From: Adiantum capillus-veneris
Taxonomy: Eukaryota > Streptophyta > Polypodiopsida > Polypodiales > Pteridaceae
Direction of reading: 5' to 3'
NCBI GenBank assembly: GCA_014529385.2
Contig: CM043970.1
Location: 63,353,496-63,406,495, forward strand
Length of the DNA: 53,000 bases
How positions within the stretch are numbered: the first letter of the stretch is position 1; each line of letters opens with the position of its first letter. Position numbers and translations under genes: made by a program. Shown here in pieces: positions 33,442-45,887 of the stretch. A model generated the notes under the pieces. The model saw nothing but the letters and a program-made list of their open reading frames with translations. It did not search any database and had not been told where the DNA came from.

Positions 33442-35288
33442 TGTAAAGGGAATGGCCTATGAACTTAGAGAATAGCGGAATTAAGAGAATTAGAGTGAGA
33501 AATTTTGAGATCATAGAGGGTGAACTTAATTGGTAGTAGCAACTCTATCATAACACTTAATTAACTAGGCATGAACAATACTTTTACACGAGAGAGAGTG
33601 TAGAGAATATGACAACAGTTGAGGACCGGATTTATGTGGAGCCGGTCCCCCCTCCAAAAGGCATTTGTATTATAGATTCTCTCATTAAGAGAGACTTGGT
33701 ACAATACAATCTTTGTGTTCCTTGAGACCTCCTTGGCAATATGAAGATGGAAGGTTCACACACCAAGCTTTTGCATAATTTCAACAATCAATCTTAGCTT
33801 GGAAACAATCAAGAACTTGTGAACATCATTAATCTTTGTGTTCCCTAAATCATTTGAGTGCATGAAGATGTATACTTTTTATGCATCAACTTGTGCTTAA
33901 AGCAAATAATTAATCTACCTTGCAATAAAATTAATCTACTTGCATTAAGTAATTAATCTACTTGCAATAAACCATTAGCCTTCTTGCAATAAGCATAACA
34001 TGCACTTGTAGAAAGAATTAACTATCCCAAGCCTCAATCCCAAGACCTCAAACACCTTCGAAGGTGGAGAGAGCTAGCAGGGAATGAGGGTAGGGAAGAG
34101 GAAGAAGAAACATTTCATAGGAGAAAGAATTAGTTCCTCACTTATCATACTCTTGTTGCTAGCATACATAATAGCATAGTAATGAAGAAGAAGGAGATGG
34201 AAAGCTCAAGCATTGAAGCATGGCTCTTGGATGGATTTGCACTCCATAGCCAAGAGTGTTGGTGTAGGCTCTCAACCTCTACTTGCTTGGAGAAGGAGAG
34301 GGAGCTCTTGCCCTTTGCATAGTACACAATGAGAGTGTTTGTGAGTGTGTGTGGGTGAGTATACCCCCTAAGCACCCCCCTAGCTTGCTTGGGTAGACCC
34401 CCCTTGTAGCTCATGCTTGAAGCTCATTGGACCCCTCCAAGCCTAGCCAATCACAAGCAGGAGCCATTACAAGCAACATGGGTAGCCTTGGGACAAGTGT
34501 CCCCCTTTCCCCTTTGAGAGAGAGGACTTGATAAATGCAAAATCGATTAATTAAATATCCTAAATTATCATTGGAACCCTTGGGTGGCCAACCAATAGGC
34601 TTCAGGCACACCATCAGGGCAACATGGGGAGGAACCTGACATGTGTCCTTGATGCCTCTTCAAGCTGGGGATTCCCTTGTGAGTGTGAGTGTGTGTTCTC
34701 TCTCTAATCCCTAGGAAAAGGGATCGCCCCCCCTCTTGTAGGGATGCTTTTGACTTTAGGAGCTCAAGCACCTTAGTCATCAAGCATGACAAAGCACTTG
34801 GACTAGGGGGTGTTCCCACAAGCATCTCAGGCAAGCATCTCAAGGCACCTCAAGCACCTTAATCATGTGGCAAGTCAAGCACCTCAAGCATGGAGCCAGT
34901 CAAGCACCTCAAGCATCTTAATCAAGCACCTCAAGCATGTCAAGCACCTCAAGCACTACAAGCACCTTAAGCAGGACAAGCACCTCGAGCTTAGGCCGGG
35001 TTCCCACCTCAAGCTCAGCCCTAGCTTGCCTAAGGTCAAAGGACTTTTACACACATTATTGGAGGTCTTCAATGAAGCTAACCCTAAGGTCTTATGCTCC
35101 ATTGGTTAGCCTTTCTCTTTGATAGACCATCTCTCATTTGGGCCCCTTAACCATTGGCCCCGTGTTGAGATAGATCTATAAGCACATGTCTATATCTTAA
35201 CCCTTGTTCCCGTGTATTCTCCCACATTAAGTGATCAGTTTAATATGAGAAAATCATTTGGGTTGGATAGATATTAATTTTTCTGACA
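33442..35288 (-). repeat. 3' LTR of element B
   Basis: 1,847 bp, TG...CA in minus sense (TGTCAGAAAAATTAATATC at 35288). It includes a degenerate CAAGCACCT minisatellite at about 34,820-34,990 and has a small AT-rich indel against the other LTR near 33,915-33,940. Confidence 0.92.
34820..34990. repeat. Degenerate CAAGCACCT minisatellite in LTR B
   Basis: Around a dozen variants of CAAGCACCT / CAAGCATCT, mostly 10-16 bp apart. The same array is in the other LTR at about 48,686-48,856. Confidence 0.8.
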
Positions 35289-35301
35289 TTACTTCTCTCT
35301 T
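35289..35301 (-). other. Polypurine tract of element B
   Basis: Minus strand AAGAGAGAAGTAA next to the 3' LTR, nearly identical to that of element A. Confidence 0.7.
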
Positions 35302-35639
35302 GAAATCATAGTCGTCCTTGACTATGAGGTAGAGATGGTAAAGTCTCACCCATTAGTTCATTGGTCTTAGCGGGTAGAGGATCCATTTTTACCCTACGAC
35401 ATCATTCCAGAGTGGATGACTAATCCACTTGGTGCTTGAGAGACATTGTCTGCCGCAAGCATGTCTGCTCTTTCTAGTCCATATCATATTTCCAAAGTAG
35501 AGTGACAAGTTCTACTTGGTGTTTGGGAGACGTAGTTACCACAAACATGATCCTAAGTATGCATACTTTAAAATTTGTGCACAAAACATGAAAAGAGAGT
35601 CTTATAAGACAAAAACATTGATCATTTAAAATGCATTTC

Positions 35640-37067
35640 TTTTATATTTGCTTACTCTTTTGTGTCATTGTAAGCATCATTAACAAGGTTCATATTATCC
35701 TTAAGCCATGTTCTTTGCATGCATTTAGCATCTTTGAAAGGATAATTAAATAAGATACTGTCAGTAATCTTACCATTTCTTAATACCTTGTCTTCTTGTT
35801 GAAGGATGAACTTGGGTTGGAGCTCCTCTGCTTCATCTTCGATCTGTGGTGGGTCTTCATTTGTGTGTAATTTGCCTTAGATGAGCCTTGGGAAAGTTTA
35901 GTAAGACCCAACTTTTTTATAAAAAAAAAGAAAAAGAAAAAAAAAAGGATAAGGCTCTTTTGTGCGTAACGGCTGGAGCCTCTTTTGCCTAGCTAATAAA
36001 TGGATATAGCCTGTTTAATCTTGTAAAAAGATTCGTTTTGATCTCGGCTATACTCCTTTGCAATGAAGATCTTCCCAGGTATCTTAAGCTACAAGGGACT
36101 TTTGGATCTTCCGTCTTTAGCCTCGAAAGGTAGTTTCTCCTTAGAAGTATGTTCACGTTATTAGAGACATACTGTTGTTAAGATAAGTACTTCTCTCATT
36201 TTGAGCATTGATCTACTTTGAATCACTGACTTTTAGTAGATCAAGGATCATTAGTTTTGTAACTTTGCGTTTGGCCATCCGTTGGAATAGTAGGCCGACA
36301 TAAGAGGATTACTCTAATTCTGATAGAGATTCTATAAAAAATTAGTGGTCATAGTAGGATTTCTATTCGACACAATTGGATGTTGGCAAGCCATGGTCTT
36401 TTTTTCATACTTCCTCTTTTGGTATACCATACATTTTGAAACATTCTCTTGTATGTTATTGTTTCTTGGTAAGCCAATACAAGTATGCTTTTACTCCTAG
36501 CAGAGTAAATTCGAATTCCTCTTTGCCCCGCATATGGAAGGAGCATGGGAAGTAAGGAAGATATAGCCTATTGAGGTATGGAAGATAACCATCCTTTTAC
36601 GTGAGTGGTTCTTTTTCTTCCATTTGTAAGGCTATTATCATATCCCTAAAGCCTGGGTTAGAAGCATATTTAACTATCATAAAACATAGCTCATTGTAAG
36701 TTGCTATTGATATCCTATCTACCCTTGGCCATTGGGAAAGTGCATCGGCTACATGATTGTGCTTGCCAGCAATGTGAGCAAAGTAGAATTTAAATTGCAA
36801 AAAGAAATTTTCCTACCTCATTTGATTGTCCGAGAGCTTGGTTTGCATCATGAATGGAGTCCGCAAGAAGTACTTCCATGTGTCTAGAGCATTTAAAACA
36901 GCTCATAGGTCCTTTTGTATATGACCAACATTCGCTCATTGGAGTTGAGTCTTTGAATCTCGTATGCTATGGTATTCCCTTCTTGAAGCAAAGTTTTGCT
37001 CAAAGGCAATCATCCAGGCATTACATTGGACCTCAAATAGCTTTGAGAGATCCCATAAGTTGAGAAA
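35640..37067 (-). pseudogene. Integrase/RNase H remnants of element B
   Basis: Nucleotide similarity to 10,960-12,840 of element A in many short blocks. The clearest coding match is 36800-36597 (FAHIAGKHNHVADALSQWP). Large parts of the integrase core are missing, and frameshifts are frequent. Confidence 0.75.
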
Positions 37068-37070
37068 TAA
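37068..37070. repeat. Target site duplication of CACTA (left)
   Basis: TAA before CACTACAAGAGG; the second TAA is at 45140-45142. Removing the element and one TAA restores a stretch colinear with element A near 12,845-12,870. Confidence 0.85.
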
Positions 37071-37099
37071 CACTACAAGAGGTTGTGTGCTCTTGTGAC

Positions 37100-37345
37100 G
37101 CTGTTAGCGACGAAAATACACTGGGTTTTTATAACCCCCGGCGTCGCTAATAGCGTCGCTATATGCGTCGCTATAATCGTCGCTATAAGCGTCGCTATAA
37201 GCGTCGCTATAAGTGTCGCTATATAAAGACGCTCCTAGCGACGGTCATAGCGACGGTTATAGCGACGTTTACACAGAAGTCTATAGCGACGCTCATAGCG
37301 ACGCTACAGAGCCATAAATAGCGACGGTTATAGCAACGCCCGAGA
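37100..37345. repeat. CACTA left subterminal array
   Basis: About seven copies of GCGTCGCTA in one orientation (37,140-37,220) followed by about six of TAGCGACG in the other (37,230-37,340), so the region can fold on itself. Such motifs are where TNPA-type proteins bind in known En/Spm elements. Confidence 0.9.
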
Positions 37346-37699
37346 GAATTTTTTTTTGGTGACAGGGCATTGAATGCCCTGCCACCCATAAAGCATATTG
37401 TACTTGATTCACTTTTTAAAAAAAGTGCAAGGGTAGATAATAGACCCAAAATAGTCACCCACAAGACGCATTGTTTGCAAAATTGACAAGCGTAAAATTG
37501 ACAATTGTACACATCATAGGCAAAATGAATTGATTGGCAAATGTAATAATGACAATTGTACAACATCATAGGCATAAAGAATTGATTGGCAAAATGAACT
37601 GCGGTGACAAATGTAATAATATACATGGTTCAAAAAGACGTATAAAATCCGTCTCATGATACATAAGCTATGAGAAACCCTAAACTAATGCTATCTAGC

Positions 37700-39029
37700 T
37701 ACGGCTAAACTGACGTCGTCTAGTCAGACGTCTCATCGCGTCCAAGCGGCGTATCTGTCGGATTCTGCAAAAAAAGACAATAAGACAGCTTTCAGTAAGT
37801 ATAAACATATAACGACATTTATAAAACAATACAAAAAATATAAAAGAGTAAACCCTAATACTAACCATGCCACCGCGAGAACTGAGAATGTCCATCAGGG
37901 CGTTTAAGCCCTTCCTGCCTGCTTACTCACGTTCGTACGGTGTGGGATCACGTCGTGTCATCGACCACTGTCAAAACATACAAAGATTTCATTATGTTAG
38001 AATTAAAAAACTCATAAACCCTAAACTATCGAACATAAAGAGCAATGCAAAAACACTTACAAAATCGGCCTCAAATGATGCCCATCCACCGCTCCCCAAG
38101 TGGTGCGATCTCCCTACCTCTACTCGCGCTCTGGCTGCATCCTTTTGTTGCTTCCACTTGTCGGGATTCTCGCGCGCTGCTTTCTTCGCATTCTTCCAAT
38201 CTTCTTTGGCCAGCCAATCTGGCATGTTCCACCCATGCTTGATTGCTTTTTGCACTTCGGAACGCTTGTGTTTGCAGTATTCGTGCATTCGAATCTTCAT
38301 CAGGTCTTCATTGAAGCGCTGATCCCGTGTTGGAACGGGAAACTCATCATGAAGTATGTTGATGACTCTGTTTTTTAAATCACTTGGTACTTCACTCCAT
38401 TTGTTTAGTATGTAGTGTCTAAACAGCTAAGAGCAAAGACCACGCATGCGCGAGATCACCTTCTTGCCGTCATCATCCATGATGATGCCGCCGCTGAAGT
38501 CGACGGAGTAAGGCAAGCCCTCTGGCCGGTGACGCGTGAACCTGGGTGTCCCGTCAGGGGTCTCTAGCGGCGTGTCGATGGGGGTACGGACGTCAGGTGT
38601 CTCCACCGGCGTCTGGGCCCCGAAGCGAGGAGTGTCGAGTGGGGTGGCTCCTGGCGGAGTAGGTAGAGGTGTGTAGCTGCTAGGAACAGTCAGCCGTGCA
38701 AAACCTGGCGTAGATGGCAATGTTGTGGCTGGTGTGGGGGCGGGCAAAGAAGGGGAGGGTAAAGAGCCTCGTCGAACACGAGGCGGTGTGGAGGCATCGG
38801 TGGTGGAATCCCCACAACAACCTCCACCGCCACCACTAGAGCGCCGGTTTCTAGACGAGTGTGAAGCTCGTCTCGTCGACGCCGAAGCTTCGGAGCGCGC
38901 CGAATGCTCCAAAATAGAGGGAGATGCGGATGGAGTAGGAACGCACGATGATGCGCCAGAGCGATGACGCTCCACGTACCACTGTCTCTGCTGCGGTGAC
39001 AAAGAAGAAAGAAACTCCTCATCATCCAT
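37700..39029 (-). CDS. TNPA-like protein (plant transposase, Ptta/En/Spm family)
   Basis: ATG at 39029 (MDDEEFLSSLSPQQRQW). The first 200 residues are Ser/Thr/Pro-rich with repeated TP(L/I)DTP-type motifs. A TAG at 38428-38430 interrupts the frame after RGLCS, then the conserved block continues: LFRHYILNKWSEVP, DLMKIRMHEYCKHKRSEVQ, NMPDWLAKEDWKNAKKAARENPDKW and GRSHHLGSGGWASFE, the signature of Transposase_24. A GTAAGT donor follows at about 37,999, and one or two short exons may follow toward 37,700. In En/Spm this protein binds the subterminal repeats and brings the ends together. Second gene of the element, 3' of the TNPD-like gene. Confidence 0.85.
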
Positions 39030-39301
39030 ACCTGCATTAAACACACGAATATTTAAACTTAATATTGAATGAATAGAGTAGACAATGACGCAAAGACCAT
39101 TAAATACAATGACGTAATGACGCATATAAATACAATGACGCAATGAATTGAGTGATAGAAGAGGCAAGTCGAAAACTCAGAATTTTCAATCAAAAGATGT
39201 GAGCGCGAGTAGAAAAGAGTGTTATACACCATGGAAGGTACTTAGAGAGCCAGAGCTTTTACAACACGGAGCAAAATTGTTCAAATACAATATTTGTGGC
39301 T

Positions 39302-42300
39302 TTAAGAGATCTCTCTCTCATCCTCGCATAACTCACCATAACTTCCTATATCTATATAGAGCTCTCCGTTTAAACACATATCCTCTGTTTCATTTTGTAG
39401 CTCCTCTGCATGCACCCCATATAGAGTAGTAGCATCTTGATGCTCGTCTGGCACCAACGCAGCGGCTTCTGATTGAGAATCTTCTCTGATCTCCTCCATT
39501 GATGCCGTTGTGATTGGCACATGGTAGCCTTCATACGTCCTTGCACTACGAGGGGCTACCTCTATGACGTACCACCAAATTGATGTAGACTTTGTAGGAT
39601 GAAATATTACCTGCCAGAGCCACAAGCACATAACTTGTAAAAGGGGGATGTTAACTATTTACATACTTACTTGTTCACAATGCTCGGGTAGTACGAAAGT
39701 GTCTCTTAGGTCAGTCCATTTCTTAGTAGAATCCACCTCAAGAAAACCAGACTCTCCTCTACGCACAGTAGCGTTGCGACCCTCCATGATTATCTTGAAC
39801 CATTGCACGTCGAACAAGTCGACAAAAAATCCTCTGTAATCGATCCTCAAAATCTCTTGCAGTGTGCCGAAGTAAGTGAGTTCCGCCACCACAGGATCTG
39901 CATCAGAGGAACGTCGTCGACTAGACTGTTCAAATTTTGCCATGATTCCACAATCTTGAGTAAAACGCTTTTTGTCGATTCGTTCCACCCTAAAATGTCG
40001 ACCTTTACACCATGCTACTGTGTATGACTTATACTACAACGAACAAAGATTATGAGTGGCCGTTCAAACGTTTAGAAATAAAGTCACTAGCTAGTCGTAC
40101 ATTGCAAACTTACCTTAGTCGCGCAACCCCGAGAGTACTCCCACTCTTCCTCAGTCACTTCGTCACCGCATTGTTGTGCGCTTTTCAATTGGTTGTGCAA
40201 CCATCTTAAGCTCATGAAGGTTGGTAGGCTCTCCAGAACCGTCGGATAGTGCATCGGTGGTCGTCTTCCCCGTCTCCACTCGATTCGTGCCCTTTGTCGC
40301 TCTTGCTTTGCATCCTCATATTGTGAAATCCACTTTTGCATCACTGGATTGTGAAGCATGCAAAATCGGTTGATTTTAGCCTCTAGATCTTCCGTCATCT
40401 TCTTCTCAACACCGAGATTGCACATGACAATCCCAGATATGCGCTCATTATCTATGGTTCTCCATAGCGTGTCCCGGGCTTTATCAAATCCGTCTAGCCA
40501 CTCTCCAATGTACACTAGGGACTCTGATACCAACCAACCTTCTGCCATGCTACCCTCCGGACGTGCCTTTTGACGCACATATCCCTTAAGCGTTTTCATG
40601 AAACGTTCTAAGAAGAACATCCATCTGGAATGAACTGTGCCAGCTATTTCCACCTCATCAACTATGTGAACAAGAAGATGCACCTGAATGGTTAGCATGG
40701 TAGTAGGAAAATGTTTCTCAAACATGCACACAAGCTCCGCAGCATTTAGTTTGGCGAATGGTATGGAGTCTACGTTGATCTCCTTTTGTGAGATCCATTG
40801 CACCAGCTTTGCAAGTTTGTAGATTGTGTTACGGATGTCGAGAGACAAACATCCCTCAATGGCAACCGGTAAAATAAACTGTAAAGTATGTGCAACAATG
40901 ATATTAAAGTCCACATTTTATGCAATGATATTAAAGTCCACTATGAACATACCTGACACATTTTATGCCAATCGTGTGACTTCAAACCAGTAAGCTTTCC
41001 TTCTTTAGTAAAACACGTTCGGAGCGAGTGCATTACGCCAGTGGGGGTCCGCAAAGATCGAATGGTCTCTTTTACTTTGCGTTCTTGGGCTCCTGTGAAA
41101 ATCCATGGTGCTTTAGGGAGTTTTATCGATCCATCAGACGCTGTTTGCGGCCAATATTGCTCCATACGATCCACATTTCTAAGGTCAACTCTGGCTCCCA
41201 AAGTATCTTTCTTGCCGGTCATATGGTCCCATAGTAGATTACCCACATTCTTGAATATGTGCATTGGATCGAGCAAGTGATTGATCATGAGTCGGGGCTA
41301 GTATGGTAACTCGTACCATAGAGATAGTCTCTTCATCCCTGGAGCCAATCCGTCATCGCACATCTCCTTCTGCTCTAACCATGCTTGTGTAGACATCCTT
41401 GGTGGCTCTCTTCCCAAAAAGCCGTCGCATAACACATGATTCTCTGGAAGATACGCTTGATGACCTTCGTAGATTTGCTTCTTCAGTGAGGGCGCCCTAC
41501 GTGCATTCAATCTAGGTCCACATGTGACACATGCTCTGTATCCGCTTGTTTGAAGCCCTGCATATATACACATGATAATAGATCAACTATGGGAAAAAAC
41601 AAGATTTACAGTGTTTGAGTGAGGAGTGTCAATAGATCACCTGAGCATTCTGTTAGCCCGGGATAGTCATGCATGGTCCACATTAGAATGCCTCTGATCA
41701 AAGCATTCCGTCGTCCTGTGTGTCGGCTCATATCCACCACCTCTATGCCAATCCACAATTGTTGTAGCTCTTCCAATAGTGGATGAAGATACACATCCAT
41801 ATTCTCCACTTTATATCGCCCTGGCACAATCAAGCTTAGCCATAGGTGCCCCTTCTTCATAGTCAACCACGGGGGAATGTTGTAGTTGACGATGACAACG
41901 GGCCATACACTGTAAGATGTTGATCTTTGACCAAATGGATTTACGCCATCTATAGCCAGGCCTAAGCGCAAATTTCGAGCTTCCCTGGCAAAATCCGACC
42001 ATGTTCCATCTATATGTTTCCAGGCTGCGCAATCTACAGGAATTTGTAGCACACCATCCGAAGATTTATTCTCCTCATGCCATGATGCTAGGGCGGCCAT
42101 GGACTTACATTCGAAGAAATGCTTGATGCGAGGAAGCAGAGGAAAATGTCGCAAAACCTTTTGTGGAATTTTTGTCCCGTGGAGATCTACTCGATATCTT
42201 TCGGAATCACATTTCGGACACTTCTCCATGTCTATGTATTCCCCTCTGAAAAGAATGCAGTCATTAGGACAAGCGTGGATAGAATTGTAATCCATCCCCA

Positions 42301-43009
42301 AGTTTCGCAAAATCTTTCTTGCTTCATCTCGAGAATCTGGCATCACATTATCAGCTGGTAGTATGTGCTCTTTAAGCAATCTACACAACATAAAAATACG
42401 ATACAGTCGTGTAAAAATCTATCAGATCATTATACATTTAGAGTTTTATTAAAGTAAACTAATTGTAATAGATCACCTGAAAAGCGCTGTGACGCTAGTG
42501 TCACTCCATCCAAACTTTGCCTGCATGTTGAGAAGAACCAGGAGTGCTTTCAATCTAGACACACGTGCTCCATTATACAATGGCGTATGGGCTTCACTTT
42601 TCATATCATCATAGATAAGCCTTTCTGAATCCATGATCGTCTCGATCATTTCATCAATCTCGGGCTCAAACATTGCCTCGTTGGGAATGTGCTCTGCATG
42701 ATCATCCCCCGAGCTGTCAGAGGCTACATCTTGTGGCCTCACATATGCTGCTTGACCAAAGCGCCTATGAACACGTCTATTGGGTTGCAAGATTGCTGCT
42801 TGTTGGCCAGCGTCAGAGTCCGACGAGTTATAATTGGCAACAACTCGATCTATAATAGATGGATCGAACTCGCCAAATTCGCGAACGTGCTGCAAAGAAA
42901 CACATCTTGTCCGTCGCACAGCATGCTTGCATTGATTACAAGGACATAAGACCCTCGTTGAGAGATAGGTGTTTCGGTTGGACGGTCCCACATCCTCGTC
43001 ACTACTCAT
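39302..43009 (-). CDS. TNPD-like transposase (TNP2, DUF4218, DUF4216)
   Basis: Exon 43009-42473: N-terminal Transpos_assoc domain with VLCPCNQCKHAVRR. Exon 42391-41606: TNP2 domain (HACPNDCILFRGEY, CPKCDSERY, RNLRLGLAIDGVNPFG, SYSVWPVVIVNYNIPPW). Exon about 41573-40945: CGPRLNARR, LDPMHIFKNVGN, GLKSHDWHKMCQ; a TAG interrupts LPY-W at about 41,300. The next exon, from about 40,890, holds DUF4218 (HLLVHIVDEVEIAGTVHSRW, KTLKGYVRQKARPEGSMAEG). The last two exons, 39988-39656 and about 39615-39302, hold DUF4216 (ELTYFGTLQEILRIDYRGF). The protein cuts and joins the element ends. The intron near 40,915-40,960 contains a 34-bp tandem duplication. Exon boundaries are approximate. Confidence 0.9.
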
Positions 43010-43071
43010 AATGAGGATAAAAATCTTATAACCTAGACAACAAATTTAATATTCTATTGGCATTCTTCGTC

Positions 43072-43078
<7 letters not shown>

Positions 43079-43142
<64 letters not shown>
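43079..43142. repeat. CT microsatellite
   Basis: (CT)n of about 64 bp just upstream of the TNPD-like start, in its probable 5' leader. Confidence 0.95.
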
Positions 43143-43145
<3 letters not shown>

Positions 43146-43439
43146 CTCTCTCTACCTCACATCCTCTAGTCATGTCCAATCCCCGCACACCTCGGTCTAG
43201 AGGTGCACGGAGATCAGAACCACCGGGTTATAATCTCGTCTTTATTGGTCAATACCTATATTTGTGGGTACAAGAAATCTACAGACCCACGTCTACATGA
43301 TACTGCATGTAGTGGACAAAACCCCTTTGCCTCTTCTCTAGCTGTATCACTTCACAGCATCTTAACATCTTTTCACAGTAGATCTTTTCACTGTTCGTCT
43401 AACTCTAAACCCTAAACCGTAAGTAATTCTTGCGTGGAC

Positions 43440-43585
43440 TCGATCTAACGTAAATAAGCGTAAATCTAAATAAACGTAAATCTAACTAAAAATAAACTTA
43501 AATCTAATTTAACGTAAGTCTATATCTAACCTAATCTTTAACGTCTTTTGGGATAGTTTCCTACGACGTTAAAACTCTCTTCTTC

Positions 43586-43621
<36 letters not shown>

Positions 43622-44330
43622 ACCTAAATAAACCTAAATAAACCTAAGTCTAATCTAATATAACATAAATCTAAATCTAACATAAATTATGTTATATTAA
43701 AAACAAAGAACTAAACTAACAGGGATTATAAGAACCTTAAAATTGATTTAACACATAATTTTTCACATAACTCGGCAAGAGTTGGCATTCTCATCACTAA
43801 AGATGTGAGAGTTAACTTCCGGCGGTGACGCTGCCTCATCTCCATCCACATCTGACGACAACAATTGGCCCTCTGGACCGTTCTTGCTCTTGTTACTAAC
43901 TTTGAAGTTGTTGTTGAATGACTAGAGGTTGTCTAGATGGTCATTGTCGGGGATGTAGTGACTCTTGCCGCCCTGAAGATCCACCTTCTTCCCTATCTTC
44001 TGAAGACATTTCACCAGTACTATTGGATCGACGGAGCCCACCATGAGTGAAGGCAGCAATACCCTATATTCCATTGAGGGCTTTCTTCACCCGCTTCATG
44101 CAAGCATCGCAGTCTATGGAGACCTAAATCTAATCTAATATAACGTAAATCTAAATCTAGCGTAAATAAACGTAAATCTAATTAAAAATAAACCTAAATC
44201 TAATCTAATTTAACTTAAATAAACCTAAATCTAATTTAACGTAGGTCTACATCTAACCTAATCTTTAACGTCTTTTAGGATAGTTTCCTACGACGTTATA
44301 ACTCTCTTCTTCTTGTGTGTGTGCGCGTGT
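43440..44330. repeat. TAAACCTAAAT-type tandem repeats and a 727-bp-spaced duplication
   Basis: Runs of AACCTAAATCTAA / CGTAAATCTAA variants at about 43,440-43,690 and 44,120-44,250. A segment at 43,501-43,600 (AATCTAATTTAACGTA ... TTCTTCTTGTGTGTG) recurs at 44,228-44,325. The two copies flank the captured HMA fragment. Confidence 0.8.
43785..44124 (-). pseudogene. Captured heavy-metal-associated (HMA) domain gene fragment
   Basis: Minus strand from 44124: VSIDCDACMKRVKKALNGI, the start of an HMA domain with the CxxC metal site, as in plant HIPP proteins. A stop and frame change follow, then VGSVDPIVLVKCLQKIGKKVDL, the second half of the same domain. The rest is an acidic/Ser-rich stretch. 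The piece lies in the 5' untranslated part of the CACTA element. I read it as host sequence acquired by the transposon. Confidence 0.75.
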
Positions 44331-44514
44331 GTGGATGTGTGTGCCAATAAAAAGAGATAAATGGTATAGCCTTTCTATCACCCATGCCAAGTATGATAGA
44401 TTGGTTATGCCATTTGCCTCTTGAATAATAGGTCTTGAGTTCAACTCCTCGTCGGCTAGATCTTTAGGTCTTTTAATTTTAATTAGTTTCCTACGACGTT
44501 AAATTAGTTTCTCT

Positions 44515-44693
44515 CTCTTTCTCTCTCAATGTGTGTGCGTTTTTTTGTTTATGCATGTTTTCTCTCTCTTTTCCTCTCTCAATGTGTGCGTTTTTTGTTT
44601 ATGCATGCTCTCTCTCTCTTTTCCTCTCTCAATGTGTGTGTGCATTCTTTGTTTATGTATGTGTGTGTGCGTTTTTGTTTATGTTTGTACTCT

Positions 44694-44743
<50 letters not shown>

Positions 44744-44750
44744 AACACTA

Positions 44751-44786
<36 letters not shown>

Positions 44787-44887
44787 GGAGAGAGAAAGAG
44801 GGGAAGGGAACACAAGAGTGAGGAGAGGGAAGGAGCATACCTGGCTCTCCTTCCTCTCCTCGTGTGTGTGTGTGTGTGTGTGTGGAG

Positions 44888-44934
<47 letters not shown>

Positions 44935-44935
44935 C
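44515..44935. repeat. CT, GT and GA microsatellites
   Basis: CT/GT mixtures at 44,515-44,745, GT at 44,750-44,766, GA at 44,766-44,805, GT at 44,862-44,883, GA at 44,890-44,932. They include a 54-bp duplication around TCTCTCAATGTGTGCGTTTTT (44,525 and 44,577). Confidence 0.9.
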
Positions 44936-45019
44936 GTTACCTGCTCCTTGCTTGAGGGCGCCGAAAAACTCGAATCTGAGATCTGAGTTTTTGGGCTCTC
45001 TCTGTTATTTTTTTAGCCC

Positions 45020-45139
45020 AGTCGGCGTCGCTATGAGCGTCGCAAATTTACTTGTAAATTTGCGGCGCTCATAGCGACGCCGGGATTTTTTTTTTGAGCT
45101 TCGTGTGAGCGTCGCTAATATGAATAGCCTCTTGTAGTG
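45020..45139. repeat. CACTA right subterminal region and TIR
   Basis: GGCGTCGCTATGAGCGTCGC, ATAGCGACGC and GAGCGTCGCTAATA lie within 110 bp of the TIR 45128-45139. Confidence 0.9.
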
Positions 45140-45142
45140 TAA

Positions 45143-45720
45143 GTTTCTCTTTAAACTTTTTAGAAATATTTTTCTCTCTTTGCGGTCCATGTATACTTAA
45201 CGTTCTTTTTTGTTAAGTCATGTATTGGACCTGCTATAAGCATGGACTTTTCTTATGAAGCATCTCTAGTATGCACGCATACCCTTAGAGCTTTGCAACT
45301 CATGTAGATTCCTTGGATTAGGCCATCTTTTATTACCTCTACTTTTTGTGGATCCATAGAAATACCACCTTTAGAGATAATGTGACCTAATTATTGAATC
45401 TCTCTCGAAACTTACCAGTCCATGTTATTGCCTTTTGTAACTCCTCTTGTGGATCTTGTAAAGCTCAATAAGGAGGCTTCTTAGGCAGTGAGCTTCATGG
45501 TAAAAGCTCCATTGTATGGCCATTGTCCCCTCATTGTGGAGATAGCTCACGGGGATATCATCAATAAAAACATTTTGGAATCCATTTAGGAATTTAGACA
45601 ATTCTAATTCCTCTTGATTCCCGTTTTTTTTAAATTTAATAATATTGTTATTGGTTGAAACATTAAATTCATTTACAGACTTTCTAACAGAAATCATATA
45701 TATGAAAATATAAATTTTCA
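45143..45720 (-). pseudogene. RT/protease-linker remnants of element B
   Basis: 45143-45415 continues the RNase H/RT connection seen left of the CACTA insert. It then jumps at about 45,418 to sequence equivalent to 13,660 of element A (CCTCTTGT..., LxFLxxFQ(D/N)VFIDDIP), skipping the whole RT core. Confidence 0.75.
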
Positions 45721-45887
45721 TTAACTTGTGAAAGCATGCATATTTACAAGGAATAGGATACTACCCGACTCATAAACATGTATGTACATATCTCCTAGCA
45801 TAGGAAAAACAAAAGCCTTTTTCTATAAGCATCCTCTTTTGGAGTTTCCAACATAGAAACTCAAGGTGGCTTGTTGCGTGCATTTCT

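Larger units (their letters stand above)
37071..45139 (-). mobile_element. CACTA (En/Spm) DNA transposon, 8,069 bp
   Basis: Perfect 12-bp terminal inverted repeats CACTACAAGAGG at 37071-37082 and 45128-45139, 3-bp TSD TAA, subterminal TAGCGACG arrays at both ends, and two minus-strand genes: TNPD-like (43009-39302) and TNPA-like (39029-about 37,700). It sits inside element B. Two nonsense codons suggest it is recently inactivated. Confidence 0.95.

Noticed and set aside
34568-35122. Frames in both strands of LTR B (for example SQASISRHLKHLNH)
   Set aside because: They read through the CAAGCACCT minisatellite; the same peptides recur in the other LTR and have no domain.
37219-37626. A 135-codon minus-strand frame with CYIC/VAMTVA repeats
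   Set aside because: It is produced by the CACTA subterminal array and adjacent short repeats.
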